In this document: positions 1-7,980 of the stretch, piece after piece
Position numbering within the stretch: the stretch's first letter is position 1
Layout: the number at the start of each line of letters is the position of its first letter
Assembly (NCBI GenBank): GCA_016711405.1
Contig: JADJSZ010000012.1
Location: 1-64,000 of the forward strand
Direction of reading: 5' to 3'
Source of the DNA: Candidatus Hadersleviella danica
GTDB lineage: Bacteria; Chloroflexota; Anaerolineae; Promineifilales; Promineifilaceae
Length of the DNA: 64,000 nt
Made by a program: the position numbers and the translations under genes
Notes under the pieces: model-generated
The model's database searches: none
What the model was told of the DNA's origin: nothing
The model's input: only the letters and a program-made list of their open reading frames with translations

Positions 1-179
1 CCGCCCCGCCCTCCCTTGCACCTGCCCCCCCACGGCTGGGCCCCCTTGTGCCAGATGTGCCGCTCGATAAGGCGGATAAAGCCCTTGCCGCCCGCCGCCG
101 TAAGCTGTGGCTAACCCTCATCACCATTGGCTTTGTGGCGTTGCTTATATTGGTTTTTTACCTGCAATCGCTCAGCTAG
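1..179 (+). CDS. C-terminal part of a membrane-anchored protein (partial)
   Basis: The frame starting at base 3 is open to a TAG at 177-179 and gives 58 residues cut by the window edge. The first ~20 residues are Pro/Ala-rich. A basic ARRRK cluster follows, then about 20 hydrophobic residues (WLTLITIGFVALLILVFYL) ending six residues from the C terminus. This is a proline-rich linker followed by a C-terminal transmembrane anchor. The function cannot be told from the tail. Confidence 0.55.
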   Translation, partial: APPSLAPAPPRLGPLVPDVPLDKADKALAARRRKLWLTLITIGFVALLILVFYLQSLS

Positions 180-289
180 GGGACACGCTCCCCCTCAAAT
201 TGCCTGCGTGGGTCTGGCAAAACCACCCAATCTCGGCCAACCTCCCCATCAGACCTATCCCTTTCACGGTCACAATGTGGAAATTGATA

Positions 290-339
290 TAGTGGTGTAT
301 TTCAAGACACCACTATACCAATAAACTTATACACCAATG
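290..339. repeat. Family J repeat (TATTGGTGTATTGG units), copy J1
   Basis: A 9-bp perfect inverted repeat, TAGTGGTGT (290-298) and ACACCACTA (307-315), is followed by units of the type ACCAATAAACTTATACACC. The same vocabulary recurs at 6272, 37651, 45041 and 62797. The rest of the 180-416 spacer shows no gene. A small hairpin GGGTGTC/GACACCC lies at 370-390, just before the ribosome binding site of the next gene. Confidence 0.6.
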
Positions 340-416
340 CACCCATTCCAACTATCAGTTACGGTATAAGGGTGTCTATGGTGGACACCCCCCCTCAGTT
401 TTAAGGAGTATCCATA

Positions 417-2735
417 ATGCAATTTTCTAAACGTTCCCTGCTTTTAACCGTGCCTGTGTTCACGGCCGTGGCGGCCGTGGCTCTTTGGCTGGCTCTGCTG
501 GCCCCCGTACAGGTCGCATGGGCGGCCGATATTATCGTTAACCCCGGCGATTCCATTCAGGCGGCCATTGATAGTGCCAGCCCCGGCGACACTGTTTTGA
601 TTAGCGCAGGGGTTTACACCGAAAGCCTAACCCTTAACAAAGCTGTCAATCTCATTGGCGATGGGGCCGCGCAAACCATTATTTATGCCCAACCAGACCA
701 GCGCGTGTTAACGGTGACAGGAGCGATTGGCGCAGGCACAACCATCAGTGGCGTGCAATTGGCAGGCGGCCGTTTGCTCACAACCACCCCCACCTGTCCT
801 GCTTTTTGCGGGGGGGGCGTTCGCATCGCCACGGCCGCACGGCCGTTTATCAGCCACGTCATCATCAGCGATAGCATTGCCAGCGGCCAAGGGGGGGGCA
901 TGTATATCGAAGGGAGTTCCTTCATTGCCTTCGAAGCTGTTGAGTTTATCAACAACCATTCGGAGCTAGAGCGTGGTGGGGGGTTGTATAGCACAGCGTC
1001 AATCTATTTGGGGCAAGTCCACTTTGAGGGCAACAGCGCGGCCGTTCATGGCGGCGGCGCGTATGTCCTCGAACCCCTGACTACCCTTTCCACCACTTTT
1101 GTGGCAAACCAAGCCCTCCAACAGCGCGGCGGCGGCCTTTATGCCGACAAAGGCTGGACTGATGTGGGTGGCTCAACCTTCACCGATAACTCTGCTACCT
1201 TGGCAGGTGGCGGAGCGTATGCCAATGTATTCACCACCCTCACTGAAACCAGTTTTAACAGCAACGAAGTCATTTCGGGAAGTGGCGGCGGGTTGTATAC
1301 GGTTGGTTTGTTGGTGGCCGTAGATGTGGAGTGGGTGAATAACCAAGCCTTTGAAAATGGGGGCGGCCTCTTTGCCAGTGCCGCCGCTTCTCTGACAGGC
1401 TCTACCCTGCGGGGCAACCAATCACTCACCCGCAATGGGGGTGGGCTGTATGCCAATAGCACCTCCCAATTGGCGACTTTGGTCGCGACCACCTTTTTGA
1501 GCAACACGGCCGCCCTCGACGGCGGCGGCGCATATCTGCGTGGCACAACCAATGGCACAGCAGGTCTTGTGCAAGGCAACCAAGCTGGCGATGACGGTGG
1601 CGGCTTTTATGCCGAAGGGGCGCTCACCCTTGCGGGGCAGATGGCGTTTGTGGGCAACGAAGCGGCCGATACAGGCGGTGGTCTGGCCACCCTTGGCACC
1701 ACCAACCTGACTGGAATCGGCGCCGTGCTGAATCAGGCGATGCGTGGTGGGGCGATTTATGCCACAGGCTCTTTCTCCTTGCAACAATCGGCCGTAGGTG
1801 CGAATGGCGCGGTTCAACACGGTGGCGGCCTCTACCTGAGCGGCCCGAGTACTGTCGAGAACAATGCCTTGGGAAGCAATTTGGCGGGGATTAATGGCGA
1901 ATCCATCTACTATTCGGGCATCAGCGAGACGTTAACAGTTGTCCATAACACCATCGCCTCGCCCGTTTCGGTTAGCGGCGCGGCCGTTTATGTCAACTTA
2001 GGCACCGCCTTCATCACCAACACCATTGTCACCAATCACAGCAGTGGCATTGCCCAAACAGGTGGTAGCGTGGTTAGCGAGGATTACAACCTATTCCACA
2101 ACTTGGGTCTAACCACCACAGGCACGATTAGTTCTGGTGGCAACAGCTTTGTGGCCGACCCGCTGTTCATCAACCTTGGGGGGGGGGACACAGGATTGAT
2201 GAGCGGTTCGCCAGCCATTGACGCGGCCGTCAACCTGAGTGTGACTGAAGATTTGCTGGGCAATCCCCGCCCCGGTGTGGGAACCACCCTGCCTGACATT
2301 GGCGCACTCGAGTGGCAAGCACCCCAAGCTGATTTGCAAATTGCGCTGGCGGCCGTGCCCGCTCCCGTCATCTACGGCGAAACCCTCACCTATACCATCA
2401 CCATTACTAACGCGGGGCCAGATGCGGCCGAAACCCTAACCGTGACCCACGAGTTGCCCACTGGCGTGGGCAGTGCGGTGGCGCAAGCGGGGGATTGGAC
2501 GTGTGACACGGCCGCTTTGCCGCTCGTCACTTGCACCTTGCCTGCGTTGGCCAGCAACGCCACCAGCCAAATTGTGCTGACAGCCACAGCACCCTTGGCC
2601 GCAGGGGTGTACACCAGCACCGCCACGGTGACAACCACAGCCACGCTGGACTCCGCCCCCTTGAACAACACCGCCAGTCTCACGACCACCGTCCTGCGCT
2701 ACGACATCTACCTCCCACTGGTCATGCGGCCGTAG
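417..2735 (+). CDS. Secreted parallel beta-helix protein with DUF11-like domain
   Basis: The 772-residue protein starts after a clear AAGGAG (403-408), 8 bases from the ATG. A signal peptide spans about residues 1-38, with likely cleavage after AWA. Residues ~40-620 form a right-handed beta-helix (pectin-lyase-like fold) with many GGGxY/GGGLY turns like those of polymorphic outer-membrane proteins. It ends in a segment with DPLF and GSPAIDA that resembles choice-of-anchor Q domains. Residues ~640-755 are a DUF11-type adhesin domain (YTITITNAGPDAAETLTV). The last residues, YDIYLPLVMRP, match a tail I recall from many Chloroflexota secreted proteins and may be a sorting signal (inference). Probably an adhesin or surface protein; no catalytic residues are evident. 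Confidence 0.8.
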   Translation: MQFSKRSLLLTVPVFTAVAAVALWLALLAPVQVAWAADIIVNPGDSIQAAIDSASPGDTVLISAGVYTESLTLNKAVNLIGDGAAQTIIYAQPDQRVLTVTGAIGAGTTISGVQLAGGRLLTTTPTCPAFCGGGVRIATAARPFISHVIISDSIASGQGGGMYIEGSSFIAFEAVEFINNHSELERGGGLYSTASIYLGQVHFEGNSAAVHGGGAYVLEPLTTLSTTFVANQALQQRGGGLYADKGWTDVGGSTFTDNSATLAGGGAYANVFTTLTETSFNSNEVISGSGGGLYTVGLLVAVDVEWVNNQAFENGGGLFASAAASLTGSTLRGNQSLTRNGGGLYANSTSQLATLVATTFLSNTAALDGGGAYLRGTTNGTAGLVQGNQAGDDGGGFYAEGALTLAGQMAFVGNEAADTGGGLATLGTTNLTGIGAVLNQAMRGGAIYATGSFSLQQSAVGANGAVQHGGGLYLSGPSTVENNALGSNLAGINGESIYYSGISETLTVVHNTIASPVSVSGAAVYVNLGTAFITNTIVTNHSSGIAQTGGSVVSEDYNLFHNLGLTTTGTISSGGNSFVADPLFINLGGGDTGLMSGSPAIDAAVNLSVTEDLLGNPRPGVGTTLPDIGALEWQAPQADLQIALAAVPAPVIYGETLTYTITITNAGPDAAETLTVTHELPTGVGSAVAQAGDWTCDTAALPLVTCTLPALASNATSQIVLTATAPLAAGVYTSTATVTTTATLDSAPLNNTASLTTTVLRYDIYLPLVMRP

Positions 2736-2740
2736 AGGGG

Positions 2741-2810
2741 TTATTGGTTACTGGTTATTGGTTATTCACCCTCATGAGTAACCAGTAACTAGTAACCAGT
2801 AACCAGTAAC
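2741..2810. repeat. Family A hairpin repeat, copy A1
   Basis: The left arm is made of TTATTGGTTACTGG units and the right arm of AGTAACCAGTAAC units, separated by a short loop; the arms are complementary. The element fills the whole spacer between the beta-helix gene and coaX and ends in CTCCCC directly before the coaX ATG. Related copies are at 20690, 25731, 45953 and 52555. Confidence 0.75.
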
Positions 2811-2815
2811 TCCCC

Positions 2816-3643
2816 ATGCTTCTGGCAATAGACATTGGCAACACAAACATCGTCTTGGGGCTGTGGGATGGCGGCCGTTGGCGGCTTCAGTGGCGGCTGA
2901 GTACGGTGCGTGAACGCACGGCCGATGAGTATGGCCTCGACGTGCGCGGCTTACTCCGCGAGTGCAAGGTCAAAAAGCGGCAGGTGGGGCAGGTGGTCAT
3001 CTCCAGCGTTGTGCCCAAGCTGACGGCCGTCTTTGCCGAAGTCGGCCGTCGCTATTTGGGGCAAGAGGCGTTGGTGGTCAACCACCGCACCAACATGGGC
3101 ATTCGCGTGGAGACTGATTTCCCCGACCAAGTGGGGGCGGACAGGCTGGTGAATGCCACGGCCGCTTATCACCGCTTTGGCGGGGCGTGCATTGTGGTGG
3201 ATATGGGCACGGCCACCAAATACGATGTGGTGAACCGCGATGGGGCGTTTTTGGGGGGGATTATCTCGCCGGGGTTGCAAATTACGGCCGATGCACTGTT
3301 TGCGCGGGCGGCCAAACTGAGCCAAGTAGAGTTTGTTGCCCCGCCGGGGGTTATCGGCCGTAACACGATTCACGCCCTGCAAGCGGGTCTCATTTATGGC
3401 TACGCCAGCCAAATAGATGGGCTGATTCCCCGCTTGCAGGCGGAAATGTGTGCGCTGGATGGGGAATTGACGGCCGACCAAATTCACATCATCGGCACAG
3501 GCGGCCTCATTGGCCTCATCGCCCCCCACACCCGCACCATTACTACCACCGACCCGTGGCTGACACTGAGTGGGTTGCAGGTGATTGCGGCAAGGGGGAG
3601 GGGAGAGGGGGAGCAAGACAGTAAGGGAGGGGAAACGGCATAG
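2816..3643 (+). CDS. coaX: Type III pantothenate kinase
   Basis: Phosphorylates pantothenate, the first step of coenzyme A synthesis. It shows the N-terminal phosphate-binding motif DIGNTNIVLG (residues ~5-14), the GADRLVNA segment and the DMGTATKYDV motif with the catalytic-loop aspartate, followed by PGL. The protein has 275 residues, slightly longer than usual. The last ~15 residues (GRGEGEQDSKGGETA) are a polar tail running into a repeat, and the TAG stop lies inside the inverted repeat of element D1. No Shine-Dalgarno sequence precedes the ATG; a family A hairpin abuts it instead. Confidence 0.93.
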   Translation: MLLAIDIGNTNIVLGLWDGGRWRLQWRLSTVRERTADEYGLDVRGLLRECKVKKRQVGQVVISSVVPKLTAVFAEVGRRYLGQEALVVNHRTNMGIRVETDFPDQVGADRLVNATAAYHRFGGACIVVDMGTATKYDVVNRDGAFLGGIISPGLQITADALFARAAKLSQVEFVAPPGVIGRNTIHALQAGLIYGYASQIDGLIPRLQAEMCALDGELTADQIHIIGTGGLIGLIAPHTRTITTTDPWLTLSGLQVIAARGRGEGEQDSKGGETA

Positions 3644-3770
3644 TTCAAGCTATCTTTACAATTTGGGACTCGGGACTGGGGACAAGGGACTGGAGGTCAC
3701 AAGCGTCGCAAGTCCCTTGTCCCCAGTCAAAATTTGTAAAGATGCTCTCTCGAGGGTTGTGAACTATGCC
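3637..3770 (+). repeat. Family D palindromic element with terminal inverted repeats, copy D1
   Basis: Terminal inverted repeats GGCATAGTTCA (3637-3647) and TGAACTATGCC (3760-3770) enclose ATCTTTACAA...TTGTAAAGAT and an inner GGGGACAAGGGACT/AGTCCCTTGTCCCC stem. Copies D2 (4309), D3 (44398, inverted) and D4 (58178, shorter) share the same architecture and much of the sequence, as a MITE-like non-coding element would. It supplies the coaX stop codon. D1 and D2 flank the tmRNA gene in the same orientation. Confidence 0.8.
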
Positions 3771-3778
3771 AAGGAAAC

Positions 3779-3812
3779 AAAAAGCGCCGCTGTTTTCACA
3801 GCGGCGCTTTTT
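3779..3812. terminator. Bidirectional intrinsic terminator
   Basis: Perfect stem AAAAGCGCCGCTGT with loop TTTC and the complementary arm, flanked by A-rich and T-rich runs on both sides. It serves ssrA on the minus strand and coaX on the plus strand. Confidence 0.85.
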
Positions 3813-3823
3813 GTTTAGGGGAG

Positions 3824-4227
3824 TGGAGATGGCGGGAGTCGAACCCGCGTCCGAAAAAGCTCACCTGCCAGACATCTACAAGCTTAGTTGACTCATTTGA
3901 GATTTAGCCCACATGCGCCCCAGTCAACGGGGTCAGATTAGGGCGAACCGAGGAGGTCTTAGGCACTACTATCGGTATTTTCGTGCGGCACATTGACTAG
4001 AGTGACACACCACAATAGACCACCAATGAGAATCTAGGGGGTGCGCGAGACCTCTGGGGCCTCGAACAGCGTTTCCGCTTTAGCCGTTATTAGGCGGCGA
4101 GGGGCATAGCGCTGTATGCAGTTGTGCGATTGGCACTTATTGGTTCGTTCCGCAGTTTTACGAGATGAAAAACGATGCTCGGCTTGCCATCCAGAGCCTT
4201 ACTTTCCCGTCGAAACCAGTCATCCCC
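3824..4227 (-). ncRNA. ssrA: tmRNA
   Basis: Transfer-messenger RNA, which rescues stalled ribosomes together with SmpB. Read on the minus strand it begins GGGGATGACTGGTTTCGAC (5' end at 4227) and ends with the tRNA-like T arm CGCGGGTTCGACTCCCGC followed by CATCTCC-A (3' end at 3824). The 5' GGGGATG pairs with CATCTCC with one G-U pair. The CCA end is not encoded. The tag frame lies at 4087-4134. Length about 404 nt. Family D elements flank it on both sides, and a terminator lies just downstream at 3779-3812. Confidence 0.93.
4087..4134 (-). other. tmRNA proteolysis tag reading frame
   Basis: Minus-strand codons from GCC at 4134 to the double stop TAATAA read ANRTTAYSAMPLAA. The hydrophobic-Ala-Ala end is the expected ClpXP-type degron. 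The resume codon is assigned from the frame that ends in LAA and a double stop. Confidence 0.8.
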
Positions 4228-4308
4228 TTATTTAGTTGTTAACAGCTTTTATTGTACGCTATGGGCAATTAGAAAGCTATCAGCGGCCGTTAGGCCATTT
4301 CTAAAACT

Positions 4309-4432
4309 GGCATGGTTCAGTTATCTTTACAATTTCGGACTGGGACTTGGGGCTGGTTGGTCATAAACGTCCCCAGTCCCTTGTCCCTAGTCAAAATTTG
4401 CAAAGATGCTCTCTCGAGAGCCGCAATCTATG
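4309..4432 (+). repeat. Family D palindromic element, copy D2 (degenerate)
   Basis: Begins GGCATGGTTCAG, keeps TATCTTTACAATTT, the CCCAGTCCCTTGTCCCTAG arm and GCAAAGATGCTCTCTCGAG, and ends in a decayed copy of the right inverted repeat (CAATCTATG). Same orientation as D1, on the other side of ssrA. The rest of the 4228-4592 spacer has no recognisable gene. Confidence 0.75.
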
Positions 4433-4592
4433 TCCCTAAAATTAACGGCCGCCATATTGCATCTCTGGGCTAGATACTGTATAAAGCCCACCAGAGGTGC
4501 GTTGAACTGGAGTTTTACGAAATTAGCGCGTCCTTCCCCAACTGCTGTTATTCGCTATTTCCCTCCCCTCTTATTTCCAGTTCTATCAGCCT

Positions 4593-6080
4593 ATGCCCAT
4601 CTACCAAATCAACGACCAATCGCTCCACGTCGTTAAAACAGGTGCCAACCACCAACAGACGGCCGTGCTTCTCCACGGCTGGTCTAGCTCGTGGTATGCC
4701 ATGTACCCCGTGTTGGAATTAGTCCGCGAACGGTTTCGCTGTTTCGCCGTGGATTTACCGGGTTATGGGCAATCCCCCCCGCTCAAAGAGCGCACCACCA
4801 TTAAAGCGTATGCCGACCTTATCGCGGCACTGATTCGCGAAGTGAGCGATGGGCCAGTTGTGCTTATTGGCCACTCAATGGGTGGCATGATTAGCATCAC
4901 CATCGCTTTGCACTACCCCGAATTGGTGGAGCGCATGGTCTTAATCTGCCCCACCATTACAGGGCGGCTCTCCCGCTTCATCAACTTTTTCATTTCGCCC
5001 ATCACTGTTTTGGAGCGGTTTGGGGTGGGCAGTTATATCGTTTCTTGGATAGAGGGGGTGGTGGTTGGCCTGACTGATAGGTTGATGCGGCCGGCTTCGT
5101 TTGCCGAACGCACGGCCATCAGCGATGAGGTGTATGCCCGGTTGCGCTCGGATGCGCGGCGGCATGGCCAAGGGCGGGTGCGGGCTGAGTGTTTCCGCGC
5201 CATGCGCGAAAACGACCTGACCGACCAAATTAAGCATGTGGATACTCCCGCCTTGGTGATTTGGGGAGCCGAAGACAACACAGTGCCCCTGAGCGATGCC
5301 AGCATTGTGGATGATGAATGGTGGGATGCCGACTTGCGGATTTTGCCCAAAGCGGGGCATTGGCCTCATTTTGAACGGCCGAGCGCGACCATGCGCCTCA
5401 TCGCCGCTTATTTGGGCATTGCCCGCTTCAAACTCAACCGACGCGGGGTGCAAGCCCAGCAAGAGGAAGAGGGGCTAAACGACAATGCCATCGCTTACTT
5501 TTTGGCTCATTCCGATTTGGGCACGGGGCTGAACCAAGCCCAACGAATGCGGTTGGCGGCTCAGTTTAGGCGGCGGCGCTATCTTTCGGGGGAATTTATT
5601 GCCCGCACGGCCGAAATCGGCCGTGAACTCTACATTATCATGGCGGGCAATCTCGAGATTTGGCGCAATCTTGAAAGCGACGAGGGGAGCCACGAACCAC
5701 TTAGCCGCACCGCCCTGCTCGAGCGGGAGGAATCGGGTTTGTGGCGCAAAGTGGCCATTTTGCGGGCGGGGCAAATTACAGGCGAGCTTTCTTTGCTGGA
5801 CCAGCAAAAGCGCAGTGCGGATTTGATTGCGGGGGAAGAGGGGGCGACGGTACTCATTTTAGACCGCACCCGGTTGCTTTCGCTGTGCGAAGATGATGCG
5901 GTGTTGGGCACGCGGGTGCTGTGGAATATCGGCCGTGCCCTTGCCAAACGGTTCCGCTTTATTCTTTGGCAACTTTATTATGCCCCTGTGCAAGATTTAG
6001 AAGAATCCCAATTTAGTGAAGAGCAATCGGCCACACGGCAAGATGGCGATAACATTTACCAGATAGGAAAGAAGGGTTAG
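4593..6080 (+). CDS. Alpha/beta hydrolase fused to a cyclic-nucleotide-binding-like domain
   Basis: A 495-residue fusion. Residues ~1-280 are an alpha/beta hydrolase: HGW oxyanion segment near residue 28, nucleophile elbow GHSMGG with Ser95, an acid in WGAEDNTVP and a terminal catalytic His in KAGHWPHFERP. Residues ~330-480 resemble a cNMP-binding (CAP_ED) beta-roll: LSGEFIARTAEIGRELYIIM, then GQITGELSLLDQQKRSADLIAGEE. The substrate is unknown. The layout suggests a hydrolase gated by a small ligand, possibly cyclic nucleotide, but the canonical phosphate-binding cassette arginine is not obvious to me. The Shine-Dalgarno sequence is weak. It stands alone upstream of tRNA-Ser. Confidence 0.8.
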   Translation: MPIYQINDQSLHVVKTGANHQQTAVLLHGWSSSWYAMYPVLELVRERFRCFAVDLPGYGQSPPLKERTTIKAYADLIAALIREVSDGPVVLIGHSMGGMISITIALHYPELVERMVLICPTITGRLSRFINFFISPITVLERFGVGSYIVSWIEGVVVGLTDRLMRPASFAERTAISDEVYARLRSDARRHGQGRVRAECFRAMRENDLTDQIKHVDTPALVIWGAEDNTVPLSDASIVDDEWWDADLRILPKAGHWPHFERPSATMRLIAAYLGIARFKLNRRGVQAQQEEEGLNDNAIAYFLAHSDLGTGLNQAQRMRLAAQFRRRRYLSGEFIARTAEIGRELYIIMAGNLEIWRNLESDEGSHEPLSRTALLEREESGLWRKVAILRAGQITGELSLLDQQKRSADLIAGEEGATVLILDRTRLLSLCEDDAVLGTRVLWNIGRALAKRFRFILWQLYYAPVQDLEESQFSEEQSATRQDGDNIYQIGKKG

Positions 6081-6147
6081 CCCTAATTGGCCGATTTGGG
6101 TTGGTTGCCAAAATGAGTTGTTTCCGCCATAATTTAGGTTCTGGTTC

Positions 6148-6234
6148 GGAGAGGTGCCAGAGTGGTCGAATGGGACGCACTCGAAATGCGTTGTGGCAGT
6201 GATGTCACCGTGGGTTCGAATCCCACCCTCTCCG
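6148..6234 (+). tRNA. tRNA-Ser (anticodon CGA)
   Basis: Acceptor stem GGAGAGG (6148-6154) pairs with CCTCTCC (6227-6233). The anticodon stem ACGCA/TGCGT holds loop CTCGAAA with anticodon CGA at 6182-6184. A long variable arm (TTGTGGCAGTGATGTCACCG region) is typical of class II tRNA-Ser. T arm GTGGGTTCGAATCCCAC. No CCA immediately follows in full. Confidence 0.96.
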
Positions 6235-6238
6235 CAGG

Positions 6239-6268
6239 AAAGAGGCGACAGTAATGTCGCCTCTTTTG
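6239..6268 (+). terminator. Intrinsic terminator after tRNA-Ser
   Basis: Stem AAGAGGCGACA with loop GTAA and arm TGTCGCCTCTT, followed by a T run. Confidence 0.85.
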
Positions 6269-6271
6269 TTT

Positions 6272-6340
6272 ATTGGTGTAGAAATGTATTGGTGTATTGA
6301 AATAGACCAATGCACCATGACACCTATAAACCAGTATTCA
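6272..6340. repeat. Family J repeat, copy J2
   Basis: TATTGGTGTAGAAATG, TATTGGTGTATTG and complementary ACCAATGCACC units lie between the tRNA terminator and the next gene. It is a degenerate member of the family seen at 290, 37651, 45041 and 62797. Confidence 0.5.
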
Positions 6341-6367
6341 GTAGGAGCAGTACTCCGCCTTTTGCTC

Positions 6368-7306
6368 ATGCGTTATCTCAACCACTTTCTCCTCTCCGCC
6401 GCCCTGCTGGTGGGTTGTGCGGAAACGGCCGTGCCCACGGCCGAACTGGTTCTGCCCACCACGGCCGCTATTGCGGACGTGCCCGAGTTGCCCACGGCCA
6501 TACCTGCCACTGCGACAGTGCCGCCCACCTTTACCCCCGTAGGCATGGACTTGGTTGTGGCCACCCCGCTAGGCGATTTTGCGCCCACAACGGCCGCGAC
6601 TTACACCCCTTTCCCTACCGCCACCCCCTCCAACACGCCGACCATCACGCCATCCCCTACCCCCACCGAAACGCCGATACCCATTCCAACCGATACACCG
6701 ACGGCCGTGCCGCCCCCCGCCAGCGGCAATTATTTGCCCAACGCCTCGTTCGAGGAGGGGTGGTACCACCTCAACGGCCGCCCCGAGTTGCAAATCCCTA
6801 ACCAATGGCTGTTTGAGTGGGACGAGGGGCCGAACACGCTCGACCCTGACCCGTGGAACGCCTTTGTGCGCCCCGAAGTACGCGTACTCTCCACCGATTT
6901 TCTGCCCGCACAAGAACACGCCACCTTTATTTGGAACGGCGAACAAACGGTAAAGGTGTTCAAGGGAGAAGGAGCAATCAGTTACCGTTTGCTAACCGAT
7001 GTGGAGCTAGAGCCGGGTACCTACTTGTTCAGCGTCAAAATCTACCCCGATTTGGTGATGGGTTACACCCCCAGTGGCGCCAAAATTTGGGCGGATGATG
7101 TGTTGGCGGGCGAGGTGCGGCTCATTGCTGACGGCCGTTCCGAGCCGTGGATGCTCCCCAATTTTGGCCAGCGCAATGTGTTCACCGTGACCTTTACCAT
7201 TACCGAAAAACGCCCCGTGCGCATAGGCGTGGCCGTGCGCGGCCGTTGGGCTATCCTCAACAATGGCTGGTTTATGGATGATTGGTCGTTGCAAAAGGTG
7301 GATTAG
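6368..7306 (+). CDS. Lipoprotein with Thr/Pro-rich linker and C-terminal beta-sandwich-like domain
   Basis: Taken to start at the ATG at 6368, because the 38 codons upstream in the same frame come from the terminator and repeat. The start gives a 312-residue lipoprotein: signal MRYLNHFLLSAALLVGC with lipobox LVGC (lipidated Cys17), then a long low-complexity linker with TPTITPSPTPTETP-type repeats (about residues 40-115). The globular C-terminal domain (~120-312) starts NYLPNASFEEGW, like carbohydrate-binding or family-specific beta-sandwich domains of Chloroflexota. It is predicted to be displayed on the outer cell face. An AGGAG lies rather far upstream (6343). Function unknown. Confidence 0.7.
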   Translation: MRYLNHFLLSAALLVGCAETAVPTAELVLPTTAAIADVPELPTAIPATATVPPTFTPVGMDLVVATPLGDFAPTTAATYTPFPTATPSNTPTITPSPTPTETPIPIPTDTPTAVPPPASGNYLPNASFEEGWYHLNGRPELQIPNQWLFEWDEGPNTLDPDPWNAFVRPEVRVLSTDFLPAQEHATFIWNGEQTVKVFKGEGAISYRLLTDVELEPGTYLFSVKIYPDLVMGYTPSGAKIWADDVLAGEVRLIADGRSEPWMLPNFGQRNVFTVTFTITEKRPVRIGVAVRGRWAILNNGWFMDDWSLQKVD

Positions 7307-7335
7307 CTGTCAGCTTCCCCCCTCCTTTACCCGAG

Positions 7336-7519
7336 TAAATAGTAAGTAGTGAATAGTGAGTAGTTCTCTACTACTCACTACTCACTACTCACTTTTCACC
7401 CATGAGTGTCTGATCACTCTCATACACAACTATCTCTATCTCCCCGCAACTCGCTATTTGCCGCTCCGTATAGTATGCTGTGGGAAGCTGATAACCAATA
7501 ACAAGTAACGAGTAACCTC
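7336..7519. repeat. Family B hairpin plus C and A half-units
   Basis: 7336-7392 is a hairpin of AGTAAGTAGTGAATAGTGAG units against ACTACTCACTACTCAC. 7404-7445 carries a half-copy of family C (ATCACTCTCATAC...CTATCTCTATCTCC), whose closest relative is at 61030-61070. 7490-7519 has a half-copy of family A (AACCAATAACAAGTAACGAG). No gene is present in the 7307-7533 spacer. Confidence 0.65.
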
Positions 7520-7533
7520 ATAAGGAGTAAGAC

Positions 7534-7950
7534 ATGACCAAGTTACAAGAACCCATTAAGATTGAAATTCCTGTGGAAGAGGAACCCGCCGTTAAAGCCG
7601 AAGGGCGTGATATTACCAACGAATTGCGGAATTTAGGCCAACAATTCGCCAACACACTCGAAGCGGCATGGCACAGCCAAGAACGCGTGCGGGTCGAGGG
7701 GGAAATCCGCGAAGGGATGAAGCAGTTTGCGGATGAAGTCGGCCGTGTGCTGAACAATGTTCGCGAGAGCGCGGCGGCACAGAAAGTGCGCGAAGAAGCA
7801 TCTGAAATTAAAACGAAGGTGGAAGACACCGAAGTAACCAAAAAAGCCCGCAACAGCGTTGCCCAAGGGTTGAGTTGGTTAAGCCAAGAGCTGGGCAAGT
7901 TGGCCGAAAAATTCACGCCCAACGAAAAATCGCCTAATGATGTCCAGTAG
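7534..7950 (+). CDS. Small helical protein of unknown function
   Basis: 138 residues preceded by AAGGAG eight bases before the ATG. It is highly charged and predicted almost wholly helical, with amphipathic stretches such as NELRNLGQQFANTLEAAW and SQELGKLAEKF, and no transmembrane segment or cysteine. The composition is apolipoprotein- or late-embryogenesis-like. No catalytic motif is visible. It ends just before a bidirectional terminator shared with trxA, and is probably monocistronic. Confidence 0.75.
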   Translation: MTKLQEPIKIEIPVEEEPAVKAEGRDITNELRNLGQQFANTLEAAWHSQERVRVEGEIREGMKQFADEVGRVLNNVRESAAAQKVREEASEIKTKVEDTEVTKKARNSVAQGLSWLSQELGKLAEKFTPNEKSPNDVQ

Positions 7951-7980
7951 CCTGTCAAAGGTAAAAGGCAAAAAATAAAA

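Noticed and set aside
3637..4432. Composite transposon carrying ssrA
   Set aside because: No transposase gene or target duplications are visible between or beside the two D elements; kept only as flanking repeats.
6254..6367. N-terminal 38-residue extension of the lipoprotein
   Set aside because: Encoded by the tRNA terminator and a repeat; the lipoprotein signal begins at the ATG at 6368.
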